Assembly (NCBI GenBank): GCA_013399875.1
Contig: VXAZ01010505.1
Location: 62,001-126,000, forward strand
Length of the DNA stretch: 64,000 bases
From: Gymnorhina tibicen
Lineage: Eukaryota; Chordata; Aves; Passeriformes; Artamidae
Reading direction: 5' to 3'
Positions 22,913-36,700 of the stretch are shown here, in pieces; the stretch's first letter is position 1; every line of letters begins with the position of its first letter. The notes under the pieces are model-generated. The model was not told where the DNA came from and did no database searches. It was given only the letters and a program-made list of their open reading frames with translations. The translations under genes and the position numbers were made by a program.

Positions 22913-25900
22913 AAGCTTTAAAGGCTTTTGGGATAACCTTTTTAGTCACCTACGTCAACTCAACTTAGTTCAGTCAACGGCAGTTTTAAAAATGATTTTC
23001 TAAAAAAGTCTTTATTGCAAAAAAACCCCACAAAAATCTGAGAAGCTTAAAAAAATCAATCTCAGCCTTATCCTCCATATAACACCACGGCTGCACACAG
23101 AGGTCAAATACAGCTCGTGCTGTCCAAGGCTCCCAGCAGGAGATGCTCACAGCAGTGCTGAACAGTGTTTATCCGCTACTGTTAAGTGGCAGCCATGAAG
23201 ATATGCAGCTATCCCTACAAGACAAGGAAGAAAGAGATTTCTTCACAAACATGGCTGTGTTTTCCACTTCAATTCCACTGTGCCTAGGGCATTCCTTGTC
23301 AGCCGTCACTCATCGACATGCTCAGTCTTTTCCTGTTGCCTTGGCTTGGAATAACACCATGAAGAAAGCTCTTCTTCATGAAAGATACAGTGCAATCACC
23401 TTGCTCTGCACAACTGCAACACCATGTGCAGGTCACCACCCTTTATGAGCTGTTATGGCCAGAATTCATCCCAGTTCACTCTAAGGAGCGTAGATGTGAC
23501 AGGCTCCCTCTGGAGAGTTTACGATGTCTGAACTCGCCTTTGGAGATCCACTGACATGACCAGGCTTCCACATGACATATCCCAGTTAAGTGTTTTAATT
23601 AGATGCAATGGTTTCAGGCCTGAATGTCCCCAGCCATCCCGGTTCAAAGTCTTTAAGTTGATTAAATGTAAACAAGGCTTGGATTGAATCCTCTTAGAAA
23701 AGCCCCTCTTCCCCTATTAGCCTAACAGAAGCAAAACAACTATCTTTGAAGTGGGGCAGACCACAGCAAGCACAGAACACACACTGCAAGGGAAAGGCTC
23801 ATGAAAAATACCAGTAAATGTTTTGAAAAAAGCCTACTGAATTTGAAACAAAAATAAACAAGGATAGTATAATGCTGTCAATCACACATTCAAGAACCAG
23901 AACAATGATCTTCAAGTATCCCAGAAAAACTTCTCTTCCTCCAGCAGAAGCTTCAGAGACACAAAACAGGGAGTCAAGTCTAAGAAAACATTACTCTTCT
24001 TTCCCAGTGCTGCCTGGGACCACAGTACTTTGCATCAAACAAATTAAAATCCCCAAATTTCTTTATCCATGACAAATCATCAGGTGTAGAATCCAGTTTA
24101 GAAAGTGGGTCGAGCAGAATAACTTCTCAGGGACACTATTTTACAAACTAATAGCTGTGGGTATTCTGGCTCAGTGAATTTGGTTATTAGCCTACTTTCA
24201 GATGTCATCCAGATTATAACTTAGACGAATGCAGAAGGCTCATCTAGGCCTATTAAAAACCTGTTCTTATTAAAGAGCTGGCCACTTGGGAAGTTAAACC
24301 AACAGGTTAAACTATTGGATAATTAACTTATTTACAACAAAATGTCACATCTCATTCTGGTTCTGAAAAACTGACTCATATTGCAAGACAGGAACTCGCA
24401 GAGCCTGGAAGGGTGTGAAAGGTGTGCAGGGCAAGAAGAAGGGAGTAGTTTAGCCAGATGGAGACAAAAGACCTCAGAAATTTGGCATGACACACGCTCT
24501 GCAATGTGGAAGAATGCAGGAGAGAAGTCCTTAGTCACTAGAGGCCATACAAATCCCACTGAACAACAAAAACCAAAAAGATAAAATATAAGGACCACTT
24601 CCAGCCACTGGATACTTGCTTTGAATTTGTATTTAGAAGATCCTATCTGCACAAACAATGGTACATTTATAGAGTACTTTGCACCACAAACTCGGAGATT
24701 ACCAGAGGAGTTACTCGCCTTCCCACACTTCAGGAGGAGAGAGCATTTCCAACCTGCATCACCGAGCATTACTGCTTTTCTTTATAGCTGTAGACTACTG
24801 CACAGATAACTGTGAAAGGCTTCCACGTGTGGACATCATTTTATTATGTTGTTTCATCTGGATTCCCTGCTTCAGTTATCTAACAGGGGCTTCATTTGTT
24901 TTGGCCACATGTTCAATGCCTGCTAGAATAGTAAAATAAATAAATCACGCTACTTTGAAGTGTCCCTATAATTAACCATGCAGCCACATTTCATTAAGTA
25001 TTTCTGACAAGGACTACATGCACGTAACTGACAGTTCTTCTCCATCTAGTCTGAGACCATTTTGAATGCTCGATTCCAAAAAAACCCAAACATTTCATCT
25101 TCCAAGCCATTCTGGTATGATGAAAATGGAAGTACCAAACACAGCCACTGAAAAAACAAACTTCCAAGGCAATCTGCTGTTACTTTTGATTACTGGCTTA
25201 ACCTCCTACGGTTAAAAGGGAAGAAAAATCACATCCTTTCTATTTTCTGCAATAAAGCAGTCCAAGTTAGGCAGCCTAGAGTTACTAGGGCCAATTTCAG
25301 AGTTGCTCAGGACCTCATCCACAATAAAAAGCCACAAAGAATGAGATGGTGTTTGCCTGTTATGGGATCAGTGTCTCTTTGCAGTATATTAATTTTTCTA
25401 TTTCTTAAGTGATCTTCAGAAGAAAATAAAAAAACCTTGTACCCATCTGATGCCGTACTAATTACCAGGAAAGAAAATCTGTGGATTTGTTTAATGCACA
25501 CAAACAAATCCATGTTTTGAGATCGTGACACAAAAGCCAGAATGCTGCAATTTGGTATGTTCAGACAGATCCCTGAATCTCCACTGTTCAAGCAAATTTA
25601 AAGAGGCTTTTATTACATTCCAAAAGTCAGAGTCCAGTTTATATTCAGGATTGCGAAGATATTTTCCTTTCAACTTAGTCTTGATTTTTTTAGTTTGTAA
25701 AACGATCTTTGTTTTTTTAATATTTTTAAGACTGTTACTGATTTTTCTCTGTTTTTATTGATTCTGCTTGGCCTTTGTAAAGAGATAACTGAAGAACGTA
25801 CGGAGATTTTAAGGAACCAGAGGATTTCTGAGGTCAAAGTGTGTGACCCGAGTAATGCCTGCTGACCTGACCCTTTGGAGGTCTGCTTCAAAACAGAGAG

Positions 25901-28900
25901 AACGACATGCATGCCTTTTGGCTTTCTACACTCAAATTGCTTCCTGCAGAAGGTTATACTCGGCCTTTCATTTTAAGGAATAAATAGTCAATACTGAGCG
26001 CTGACTATTTTCCAGTCAATTACACTACAAGGGATTAAGTGCCTGGCAGGACTATTTGAACTATGGTCAGAAGCTGCAGTGAGCTGACCCTTAGTGAGGT
26101 AAAGAGGGATAAAGGCTATTTCATAAGCTGAGATTCCTGGCTCTTCCAAGTTTGACTGGAGATGAGAAAGTCACTGAATTGTGGAGAAAAACCCATGCAA
26201 GGGCTTCCTGAAGCCCAACTCAAGTAATTACAGGCAACTCAGATGTTTTAGGCATTAATCAAAGCAGGAAAGCAATCACTGATGCCACCTGAATTACTGA
26301 GCGCAGCATCTTTGCAGCGGCATAAATCTCTCTGATGCTGACTCATCTCCAGCCAGAGCATGAAAACACCACGAGCCAGGAATCCCACTGAGCCAGGAGT
26401 CCCACTGAGCATCTCTGCAGACACAAGTGCACAAGCTGCTCTGAGGGTCCTGCTGCCTCTCACAGTCTCCTCCGGATCAAACAGAAAGGATGAGCTACAG
26501 CGCTGCGTTACAAACACAGCCGTGATCTTGTGCCAAAGGACAAGCAAAGGGAAAGGCGGGAATCCTAATCCTACCAACCTAGTACTTCCCTCCTGCAAAA
26601 GAAAACCCTCATATCCGCAGCGGAATAGCACAGGAGAAGTTCCCCCTGCCGAGAGCAGGTATGATTGAGCTGATATTTAACAGAACAACTACTCCACTGT
26701 CCTCATCTTTAATACATTTCAGTGATGCCAAATCTGCATCCAGATTGCAATGGTGTAATGCAAGAGAGTCTGGCTGCTGTCGGGGCCAGAGTGGTGGGAA
26801 GGGAAATGTGGATCTGAACCTCACCGACTGCTGCCACTGCCGCTGCCCACGGCTGCAGGGGGTCAGGCAGGGACGGCAAAAGGGAGGATGAGCAGTGAAG
26901 GTGGACTGGAAGAGGTATTTCAGTATGGTTTGGATCACTGCCCTACTCAATGAGGACAGCAGCCATTTCAGAAGCTTATCTGTTGAGATATTTGCCTTTT
27001 CAACTCAACAGCATAAAATGAAAAAAAAATTGTTTTGTGCAAGAGCAAAGGACCACATGCCTATAAATGTAAATCCAGATTCAAAAATGGCCTCTCTGGC
27101 ATTGTAGTTAGACAGGTTTTGAGAAAATTTTTCTTACACAACTTTATGCAGGGATGTAATTTCCATAAACAAGAGGGTTGGCCTGTTCAGGTGAGTCTTT
27201 CAGACATCATATTAAATGTAATGAAGCGGCTTCAACCAAAATTACACTTAATGACAAGCAATAGTTTTTGAAACAAAGCCACAGACAGCAAGAGTCCTTT
27301 AAGACAAAATAATTCTTGGCTGCTTTCTGAAAATAAATTTTTAATCTTGGGTGAAAATATCCAATCATACATAAGACAGTTTTCTTTAATCGGGATTCTG
27401 AAAGAGTTATAATTAACCTGGAACATGCAGAGAAAGAAAAATTCCTCTGTTGCTTCAGAGAACTTGTATAGCTGAGATCAGAAAAAGCAATATAAACTGG
27501 TCACACACTATTTCTGTCTCATCAATTTACTTCTTCAGTCTATTAATTATTTTATGAGTTTTAAATGGACTGAACACTGGGGATGCCTGAACAATACATC
27601 TTCATATAATTATTTTCTCCTTTACATTTTGTCCCAGGATGTATTACAGAGACTCTCCAAAGCAGGCAAGTAATTATAATACATAAAAGCAATTATTTCT
27701 AATACGTGTTTTTTGCCTGAAAGCATTTGCTGCTGGTTTAATCATCAGAAAATAAATACATGCCATGCATGCTGGAAATAGCTGAAATTGTGACTTGTTT
27801 TACATCATACTGACTTAACTCCTGGCCCCTCAGTAACACCAGGAGAAGGTCACTCAGCTCCTTTGATTTCATTTTCTGGGCCAAACTCACAACCAGGGAA
27901 GTTCCACTGCAATGACCAACGTTTCAACTGGGATTAACATGAATTAGCTTAGATTTGAGCCTTTGGATTTAAAATACTTTCTGCATTTTCAGTAATAAGC
28001 CACAGTGAATCAGAGCAGAAAATGGCTGTAGTTCAACACTGCACACCATTTGTGACAACAGCACTGCTCACACAAACAAGCAGAACGCACCAGCAAGGAG
28101 GCAGTGAAGTTACATAATGTATTTCCAAAGGTCTTTAGGCACAGAAAGATTTGTGTAGCCTAAGAAGTCAGGGTGATTTTACTGATGACAGAAAACGAAG
28201 CAAAGAGGATGATAAAATGGCTGTTCTACGGAAAAATTAAAAGTTCCTTACAGTTTGTTCAACTTCCACAGTTGTTTAACCTCACCTAACAGCAACAACA
28301 AAGATAAACCTCCTCTCGTTTAGCTACAGAATTAAAAGGAAGGTCATAATCCACCCTTTGTACAGGCACTACAGAAGCTAATGCAGCATAAAGAAATAAA
28401 ATCCTGCGATTCAGAGATGGGCACATTTACAGCCAGACTGAACTCCTGATGATAATCCTCTTTGCGAAAGAGATTTTGCTCCAAGCAATTTACACCAAAT
28501 ATAAATGTTGTTATTAGAAGCCTGAAGGTTAAATCACTTTTCTCCAGCTAACACATTTAAAATCATCTTTTGTTTGCCAACAGTAGCAATTCAAATCCAT
28601 AACAGCATCCCCAAGTAGCAACACGCAAGAAGAAACTCACTGCTCCCGGAAACCCTTCATGCCTTGAAAAACCACACCAGTTTTGCAATCCATTTTAATT
28701 TATAGCAGTTAAATCTAAAGAGACGGGGAAGTGTGACAGCATAATTAAGAACTGGAGACAATGAGCAGCATGCACAGCTGGATCCTGCAAACTGCTGCAC
28801 GCTACATGACAGGCAGACGGACACGGAAACCTCAGGAAATTGCAGCTGCTGGGCCAAAGACCTGCCCCCAGGACAGATGTGGGCAAAAGCTGGAATTTCC

Positions 28901-29879
28901 AGATTGCTTAAGCATTACCTACACTCTCCTTAGCAGTACAAACTGTTTGACCACCTTGAAGGACTAGAGAAGAAAGAAGGAAGCAGAAGGGCCACTGATG
29001 CAACACAACCCAGGAGGAGCCTCTTGATTTTTTAGTGAAACCTGTAAGTCTCACTCAGTCTCACTCTGTTCTCTCCGAAATCAAGGAAAACAAGCCTGTA
29101 AATATTTTAGAGTTGAGACAAGGCACTGGTGCTGAGGACATACCTACATGTGTCATGTAGGATTTTACAAGAGCAAATATTTCTCCGTAGCTCAAATATC
29201 AATGTATTCTGCCTCAACCCTATTTAATTATCCACTTGGTAAGAACAGCAGCTACCAGAAACTTCAAAGGTGCAGCTTCTGCAGGCTCCTTTTGCATCAC
29301 GTAGTCCAGCATTTCTTTTGTTGGGAGTACCCACTCTCTTTTTTTCAGAGAGTTCTCCCGTTTTTTTAGAGCTAGTTGTTGCAAAGCCATTGAGCAGGTT
29401 ACAGGATCAAAGCAGAGATCAGGACCAGAAAGGAGTTTTTGCTTTGCCTTAGCCTAATTAAATGCAGACATCCTACATCAGAGCTCTTCTGCAGGCAATC
29501 CTTCCCCTTCTGATTCCCCCAATTCACTCTTCACAGACATTTTCCCCTTGCTCTTTCTCCAGTCATCTCTACAAACAGCAGTCCTCTCCGAAAATCCTAA
29601 ATCAAAACCCCTGCCATACCCACTGCACACCAATCACTCTGCACCCCAGCACTGCAGAAGGGAGGTCTCAGTGAAGTCAAGAGTTACCTCTCTGTGATAC
29701 CAGGCTTGTCTGGCACATTTACTTTATTTTAGACATCTCAGTTGATAATTTCTTATTAGCATCCACCAGCTAAAGTATTAACAAAGATTTTCTGTCCTTT
29801 TCCACTACTCATCCTTGTCTCCCATCAAAAATATTGGCACCAGCTTTTATGACATTTGTGTTGGTTTTTTTCCCCCTCA
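22913..29879 (-). other. Presumed upstream FAR intron, unassigned
   Basis: Lies upstream of the FAR coding exon and is inferred to be intron because of the acceptor at 22894. Contains a 17-base tandem duplication at 26373-26406. ORFs up to 145 codons on both strands show no domain. No CpG-rich promoter was seen next to the exon. Confidence 0.5.
26373..26406 (+). repeat. 17-base tandem duplication
   Basis: GAGCCAGGAATCCCACT is followed directly by GAGCCAGGAGTCCCACT, with one mismatch. Confidence 0.93.
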
Positions 29880-29881
29880 AA

Positions 29882-30026
29882 CAGTTATCAAGCATCGGAA
29901 CAGGCTTCCCAGGGAAGTGGTGGAGTCACCAACCCTGGAGGTATTTAAAGATGTGTAGATGTGGGACTTGGGGACATGGTTAAGTGGTGGACTTGACAGA
30001 GATAGAAGCTAGAAGAGTTAAGAGTT
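29882..30026 (+). repeat. Older CR1 LINE, 3' region, left part
   Basis: Sense CR1: ATCAAGCATCGGAACAGGCT, TCCCAGGGAAGTGGTGGAGT, CCTGGAGGTATTTAAAGATG, GGACATGGTTAAGTGGTGGA, then a degraded AAGAGTTAAGAGTTAG. It stops inside the expected GTTGGACTCGATGATC word, where an opposite-strand CR1 begins. The remainder is at 30701-30738. Confidence 0.88.
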
Positions 30027-30700
30027 AGAATCATAGAATGGCTTGGATTGGGACCTTAAGGATCATCTCGTTCCAACCCTCTGTCACGGGCAGGGACACC
30101 TTCCACTAGACCAGGATGATCAGAGTCCCATCCAGCCTGACCCTGAACACTTCCAGGGATGGGGCAGCCACAGCTACTCTGGGCAACCTGTGCCAGGGCC
30201 TCAGCACCCTCACAGCACCCTATCTTCCTAATATCCCATCTAAACCTACTCTCTATCAGCCTAAGGCCATTTCCCCTTGTCCTGTCACTATCTGCCCATG
30301 CGAAAAGTCCCTCTCCAGGCTTGTTACAGGCCCCCTTCACTGGAAAGCAGCTTTAAGGTCTCCCCAGAGCCATCCCTTCTCCAGGCACAACAATCCCACT
30401 TCTCTCAGCCTTTCCTCACAGCTGAGCTGCTCCATCCCTCTGATCATCTTGGTGCCTCCTCTGGACTGGCTGAAGCAGCTCCCTGTCCTTCCTGTGCTGG
30501 GTCCCCAGGGCTGGAGGCAGATCTGTGGGGGGAGGGGGGTGGTCTCACCTGAGCAGGGAAGAGGGGCAGAATCCCCCCTCCACCCTGCTGCCCATGCTGG
30601 GGGACTGGCCCAGCACAGGGGTGGGGTCACTGCCCACTCGCACACTGCAGAGACACGTTGAGCTCTGCAGCCACCAACACCCTCCAGTCTCTCTCCCCAG
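30027..30700 (-). repeat. Younger CR1 LINE inserted in the older copy, ~670 bases
   Basis: Reverse-complement CR1 beginning AGAATCATAGAATGGCTTGG. It continues through CCAACCCTCTGTCACGGGCA, CTTCCAGGGATGGGGCAGCC and CCATTTCCCCTTGTCCTGTC, then through GGGGTGGTCTCACCTGAGCA and GAGGGGCAGAATCCCCCCTC to CAGCCACCAACACCCTCCAG. It is the longest CR1 in the window and reaches the part upstream of the 3' hairpin region. The 91-181 codon ORFs here are shadows of it. Confidence 0.93.
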
Positions 30701-30738
30701 TGATCCTTAAGGTCTTTTTCAACCTAAATGGTTCTATG
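30701..30738 (+). repeat. Older CR1 LINE, 3' end, right part
   Basis: TGATCCTTAAGGTCTTTTTC, AACCTAAATGG and TTCTATGG are exactly the missing terminus of the sense CR1 that stops at 30026. The two parts together make one CR1 end split by the 30027-30700 insertion. Confidence 0.88.
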
Positions 30739-33700
30739 GCTGAGCCAGTTTAAGAATACTCGCATACAGTTTGAGGGTAACCAGTGGCTGACACGTTTTG
30801 GTGGGTTTTTTTTCAAGCCCCACTTTTGGAACAGCCCAACTAGCACAGCTGCTCTGAGGGACAGCAGCTGCAGGATTGCTACCTCCCCAGTAACTTTCAC
30901 ATTCCAGCACTCACGGAAAACTATCCCATAGTAGCCCCAGAAAGGACTGGGTAACTAAAAACTGCCTACATTTCTGTAACAAATGGAAGTGAAGTGGTGA
31001 TTGTTGACAGCAGCAATACAAATACTTTTGTGACTACAGCAACCACGTTCTTCACAAAGGCATGAAGAAGAATGGTCTTCACTCAAGATTTAGAGTCAAC
31101 AGCAATATTGATCCAAGTAAATCAATATCACTGATCATTATCTAGTAAGTAAATCTATGCCATGGAATGATGGAGAGACTGCCTTCCTAAGACTGCCTTC
31201 TTTTTTTCTACTGTCACTCCATCCAGTGCTCCTGTCAGGTAAATATCTAAGCACAACGCTCCAAAGTCTTAATGAAATCAAATGAAACTGAATGTCTATG
31301 TTTTCATAAGAAAACCTTAAAAAAAAACCCTGCAGAAAACAACAAAAGAAACTGAGGACAATGTACAGGAACACAGTCAAAGTGACGACCCCCTAATGAC
31401 CATGCTTTTAAAAAACAAAACAATTATCTAAGCCATGCTACCTTTCTATTTTTACAATTTTTCCACAACTATGTCCAGTGGAAGATGTAAATAGAAAATA
31501 CAATCCTGTGCAGATTTATCACTATAAATGCATATTTTTGTTTGAATTAAGCTTCAAAACAAATGCAAAATAATTAGTAATTGGCTGAATAACACAAGCT
31601 GAAAGAAAGCAAGACAGCTGTAGGAATTATACATACATACATATATTTACCATTCCCAGTTTCTGATGACCACAGAGTCCCCCATTCAATCTGTCTGGAT
31701 TTCCCAGAGCATAAAGGCTTTCACTGGAGACTCTTCTTTAGGAATATGTGTGTACTTATGCAGTACATGCATAGAAAACTGGTTTTATGTTGTAGACAGA
31801 AAAATCTGCCAGCTGCTTTTTTCCTTGAGTCTCATCCATTTTTGGATCATCAAGACCATGATGACTTTTATAAGCTGTAATAGGGCAAATATTCCTTTTC
31901 CTCTATCCCTCCATAACATCTGAATTTGTTCATACATTCCTTGTAAGACAGAGGAAACTATTTAAGAGCTGAGAGGCTCTTGACATGTTGTGAGGGAAAT
32001 GTCTTGATGAGTTCACACTTTAGACCGTTGTTTTAACAGAGGAAAAAATGACCTGCTGTGTTCAGACATAGATTCAAGGTTAACTAAGTACTTGTAATTA
32101 TTTTTCTTTCCAGTAGGAAGCCAAGCTCAGCAGTCTGCGTAGTTTTATACTGGGGTTTTATTTAGAAGTGCAATCTAGAACCATACTCTTGTCTTGGTTG
32201 GAGCTGAAAGACAAAACTGCTTGAAATATTTTCCACCAAGAAGAGTCTTAAAAGGATGACCAGATGAATGTGAGAGTCTATACCATTAATTTCATAGCAA
32301 TGCATATATATAGACATATATTTTCAAACCCAAGGATTTAAGATACCCGCAGGCTGGGGTTTTTTAAATTGAAACCTGAAAGAGAACATTATCAATGGAA
32401 AGACCACAGCTTTGCCTTTTCCCTCATCATTGACTGAAACCTCAGATACAAACAAACCTCAAATACAAACAAAAAGCATTAATTTTTTTCATTTCCCCCA
32501 CATTTCTCTATCTTTCAGGCTTAGAGCATTTGATGGCACCTGGCAAAGTTGTTCTATCCAGAGCAGGATCAAACCCTTCAGGAGCAGGGAAGAAGCATGA
32601 CCAAAGCCTATTGAATTCCAGGAAGGCCACAGGGAATTTTACACTGGTTATTGCACCGTGCTAGCTGGCTTATTCTGCAGCAAGCTGGGAAATCAGCACC
32701 TGTGACCAGCTCTCCAGTATTCCCTGCATCCCCTGTTTTGTTGAAGACAATTCTGGCACTGCTAGAATCAGAACCATGACACACTGACAGATTTGCTGTT
32801 GGGGTCCTTGGCGCTGAGATAACAAGGCAGCACAAGGTGCAGAGGCTATGGCAGCTCCAGCAGCAGACCTGAGGCAGGTCCAGCCTGGCTGCTGCCTTGC
32901 CACGACTCTCACTGTGCAGATGTGATGGACTGACAGACACCTCGTTCCCCCTCTGGAAAAGCAAGAAACCACAGTGAGGAGAATCCAGGAGGCTGCTTCC
33001 TCCTACAAGGATCCGTAGGTGGAGCGTTGGGAAGGGGCAATGGAAACACTGGTACGGGGCTTGTGGGCTTCTGGAGAGAGGGTGAGGAAAAGGCAGCAGC
33101 AAAAAATTATAGACTTTATATGTACAGTGTAGAAAAATTATAAAGTGTACAAGTTCTTAAGATATGAGCCAGCGAGACAGAAGGCACTTCCCAGATTCCG
33201 CGTGTTTCTGCCTCCCATTTCACCTCACCATTCTGGGCAGACTTTTCCCACTCCTTTGTCTCACTGCCCCTGTCCGGATGCGTTCCCAACCTCTTTAATC
33301 CTTGATCTAGTGCTTCTAGCAAGAGAAACATGGAGTTACATCCAGGGGTGATCCCTGCTGCTCCTCCTGAGGATGTGGGATAGCTCAGGGCCAGGGAATG
33401 AAAGCTTAAGAGGTGACATGTGCCCAGCGAAACTACTGGTTTTGCCTTGGCCCCTTCCAAGAGCAAATGTTACCCTAAGAGTCTGCAGTTTTCTTGGGAT
33501 CTCAAGCCCAGCAGGCAGGCCTTCTTCTCTGGAAACTATGACAGGGAATACAGAAGCAGCCCAGTTAATCCAGAACCTTCAGTGGCCATTTGAAAGCAAG
33601 CCAGGTATTAATACGAAGCTCCAAGGTAGCTGCTAGGATTTCCAGAATAAAGACAGAGTAAAGCACTGCTTGATCAAAGTGGAAAACTGAAGGAAACCCA

Positions 33701-36700
33701 CTGAGCATGGACAGGGTGAACATGTCCTGGATGCTGCGATTGCAAAATACAAGAAAAATTTGTAAAACAATTAAGAGAGCAGCAAAGAGGAGAGTTTGTT
33801 GGACTTTGTGATTAGTATCTGAGTCAGTGTGTTTGTGGAGGACTTTCCATTCAGCTTGTACCAGGAGGCACCTCACAGTGAACTGGGAGTGCCAATCCAA
33901 GATATCTCCTCACCATGCTATGCTCAGAATTACCCACAGCAGCTTCACACTTCAAGTAGTTCTGAGATCTCTAAACACACGGAGCCAAATTACTCCTGGG
34001 AGATATCCTGGCGATCTGCAACACTGATGAAGTGGAAACTGAACTCTTCCAGAAAACATTTTTCCCAACAGACCAACGGATGAAAGAAATGAAAAACCAC
34101 CTATAAGGGTCTCCTCCCGTGCTTTGGAAAATTCATCATCCTTCTTATGGAATTTGCCAGCCGGCATGCTGTGGGTAGCTAGCAAGCAACACAGCCTGCT
34201 AACACAGGTGCTGATCAAGCAGGACATAGCTCACTATGAAATGGGAAATGGACCCAGAGCCTCTCATTTCTCGGCATCTGACAGCCACTGCCATAGTATT
34301 TTGTGACAGATTTTAAAGGTGCAGTCTTCAAGAAGGTATCAACAAAACACAGAAGTCGTGGTGTTATTTGCACTTATGAATGTATTAACACTTATTTTTC
34401 TACCCCCATCAGCTCTTTGCTTATTTGAAACTCAGCTACGAGTAAGCAGTACTCTTTCTACTGAGAATATTTTCATAAAACCTTTCACCAGTAACACAGC
34501 AATGTTTATCCCTCCCTCATGCTGCTAAAAAATGCTTTTTTAAATGCAGTACTGTATTTGTTCAATCCTTGTTTTATACACCTTAATTAATGATCTCTGA
34601 AATACCCCAGAGAAACAATGTAAACATGTGTTTTATTATTCCCATTATCAGAAACAAGGCAGTGCAAAGGGCTGGTAATGAATTAATAATAATGCAGTGC
34701 CAACCAACCACTTTCTTGGTCTTTTGGAGAGTTGTGTTTAATTCCTTGAGATTGCTTAGGTCACACTACAACAGGGATCAGAAGCAACTTCCGTTTCACA
34801 AGCCAGAGAGCACAACAGCAAGACCATATATGCTGCAAGATACATTGATTTCATCAAAGTCGCTGTTACAGTATTACAATTTCATCATTATCGAGTGCAT
34901 ATGTTAATTTTAAAAAGTATTTTGTTGTTGTTGTTGTTGTTGTTTTGGTTCTTGGTGGGTTTTGGTTCGCTGTTTGATTTTTTTGCCATGCAGTTACTCC
35001 TCTCACTCAAGAGCAAAAAGACAAAACTGTGGATTCAGGAGGGAAAAACTGATAATTAAGACGTGGAAGAAGCCAAACTAGAAGATCAAAATGATATCCT
35101 GCCAAATTACATTTTCTCACGAACTGCAAGGAAAATATACCCCTAAAATCTCCTCGGTTTCTGTAGAAGACAGGCAGCACAGCCTGCAGATTTTTCTGCC
35201 CTAAGTCCTCCAAGAAACACAAACATTTACTCTTCAGATAAAGGAAAAAAAGCAGGAAGAGAAAACGAAAGATAATTCCCTGGAGTTAGTCAAAGCTGCA
35301 TTAAGGAACTTTCCTCTTCACATCAGCAGCTCTGAATAATGAGGCAGCAGAGAGCTTTGCAGCACCGGGAGCCTTTGAAACACACTTCTTCAGAAAGAAG
35401 AGACAATAAAATGTCAATAGAAAATGCCTCTTGGCTGGCACACACTGGCACAGTGAAATCTTTTCCTCCTTTTGCACATACAGGGACCAATATTTTTCTT
35501 CCCCTCTTCTCCAGTATTTAGAAGACAAGCTCCTAAGCTTGATGAGAGATGACAAGGCACATTTACAGAAGTTCAAAAAAATCCAGCACTGAATAAAACA
35601 TAAGTGCAGCATCAGAAAAGGATGGTCAGACTGTACCAATGTCATCTAATACATTCTGTGTGCACTGACATTCAAGCAGGGAATGGAAAGAAGAAATTCA
35701 ATGATGATTTGGTTCTTAACATCTGAGAAAAGCTTGAATTAGGTTTAAAGTGCGTGAATAATCCTGCTGTAATCAGTGCCAGATTCAAGTTAGTGTACGT
35801 GTTTTCCTTAATCACAAACTTCCTTCTCACCCTTAAGAAGCTCTGCATTCAAAATTTCCATGTTCCAAGTTTTTAAATTACTTTTTAATTTATTTAACAA
35901 TACCTTAATTATCTGATGAAGGGAAACATGCACAAAGTTTGCAATGCTGGTTCACCCACCCCTCAATCTCATCTTAGCATGATCTATAAGAAAAAGAATA
36001 AATAAAATAAAATAGAGAAATCCTTCTTATTTCTAGGGAATCCCACACAGTCCTCTTGGAGTCAACTCAGTTTAAATTTTGAAATAGTTTTAAACCTGAA
36101 AATGAGGTATGAGGCTGACTTCACAGGCCTCAGGAAGCCCAATCCCATGGAACAATCCAATGTCAATCCCTGCAGCCTGTCTAGTGGTAGTGCCTCTGGA
36201 TGGACTAGATGTGCCCTGAGAACACACAGGACCACAAAAAATTTGTATATTAGCGTAGCTTCATGGAGCACAGAGAGGTACAGAAATAAATATGCCTCCT
36301 AATTATTCTCTTTTTTAAGCCTTTTCCATTCTTGTAGGGACAGGAAATTGCTACGTGCCAAAGTGAAAGTATTTAGGATTCATCTAAAAGGAAGGATTTA
36401 TCCATATCATTTGAGAAAAAGTAACTTATTACTCAATTTTAGTTAATGATTTTTTTATTTTATTTTTCAAAGAAACGATGCTGTCTTTAACTTTTGTATG
36501 ACTTCATGATCATGGAGACAAAGCCCCCAGTCTGAAGATACAAATAACAAGCAAATGTTACTAGTTCTGAAGCACTACCAAGCTGCTTTGGTGCTTTCAG
36601 CTCCATCACACTAAGACATGCAAAGCAGGCACATTCTATCTTAAACCTCTCTGTTTTGTGTATTTTAAACTTTGATATTCAGAACGAGCCACACCTCCCT

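Noticed and set aside
22632..22949. Longer reading frame that starts 31 codons upstream of the FAR start and runs past the donor
   Set aside because: The upstream part lies in intron and 5' UTR and lacks FAR similarity. The conserved protein begins at the Met at 22856 and ends at the donor.
30116..30661. 181-codon plus-strand ORF
   Set aside because: Lies within the antisense CR1 at 30027-30700.
32608..33102. 164-codon minus-strand ORF
   Set aside because: No domain, and the alternative frame is also open. Looks like chance in a GC-richer stretch.
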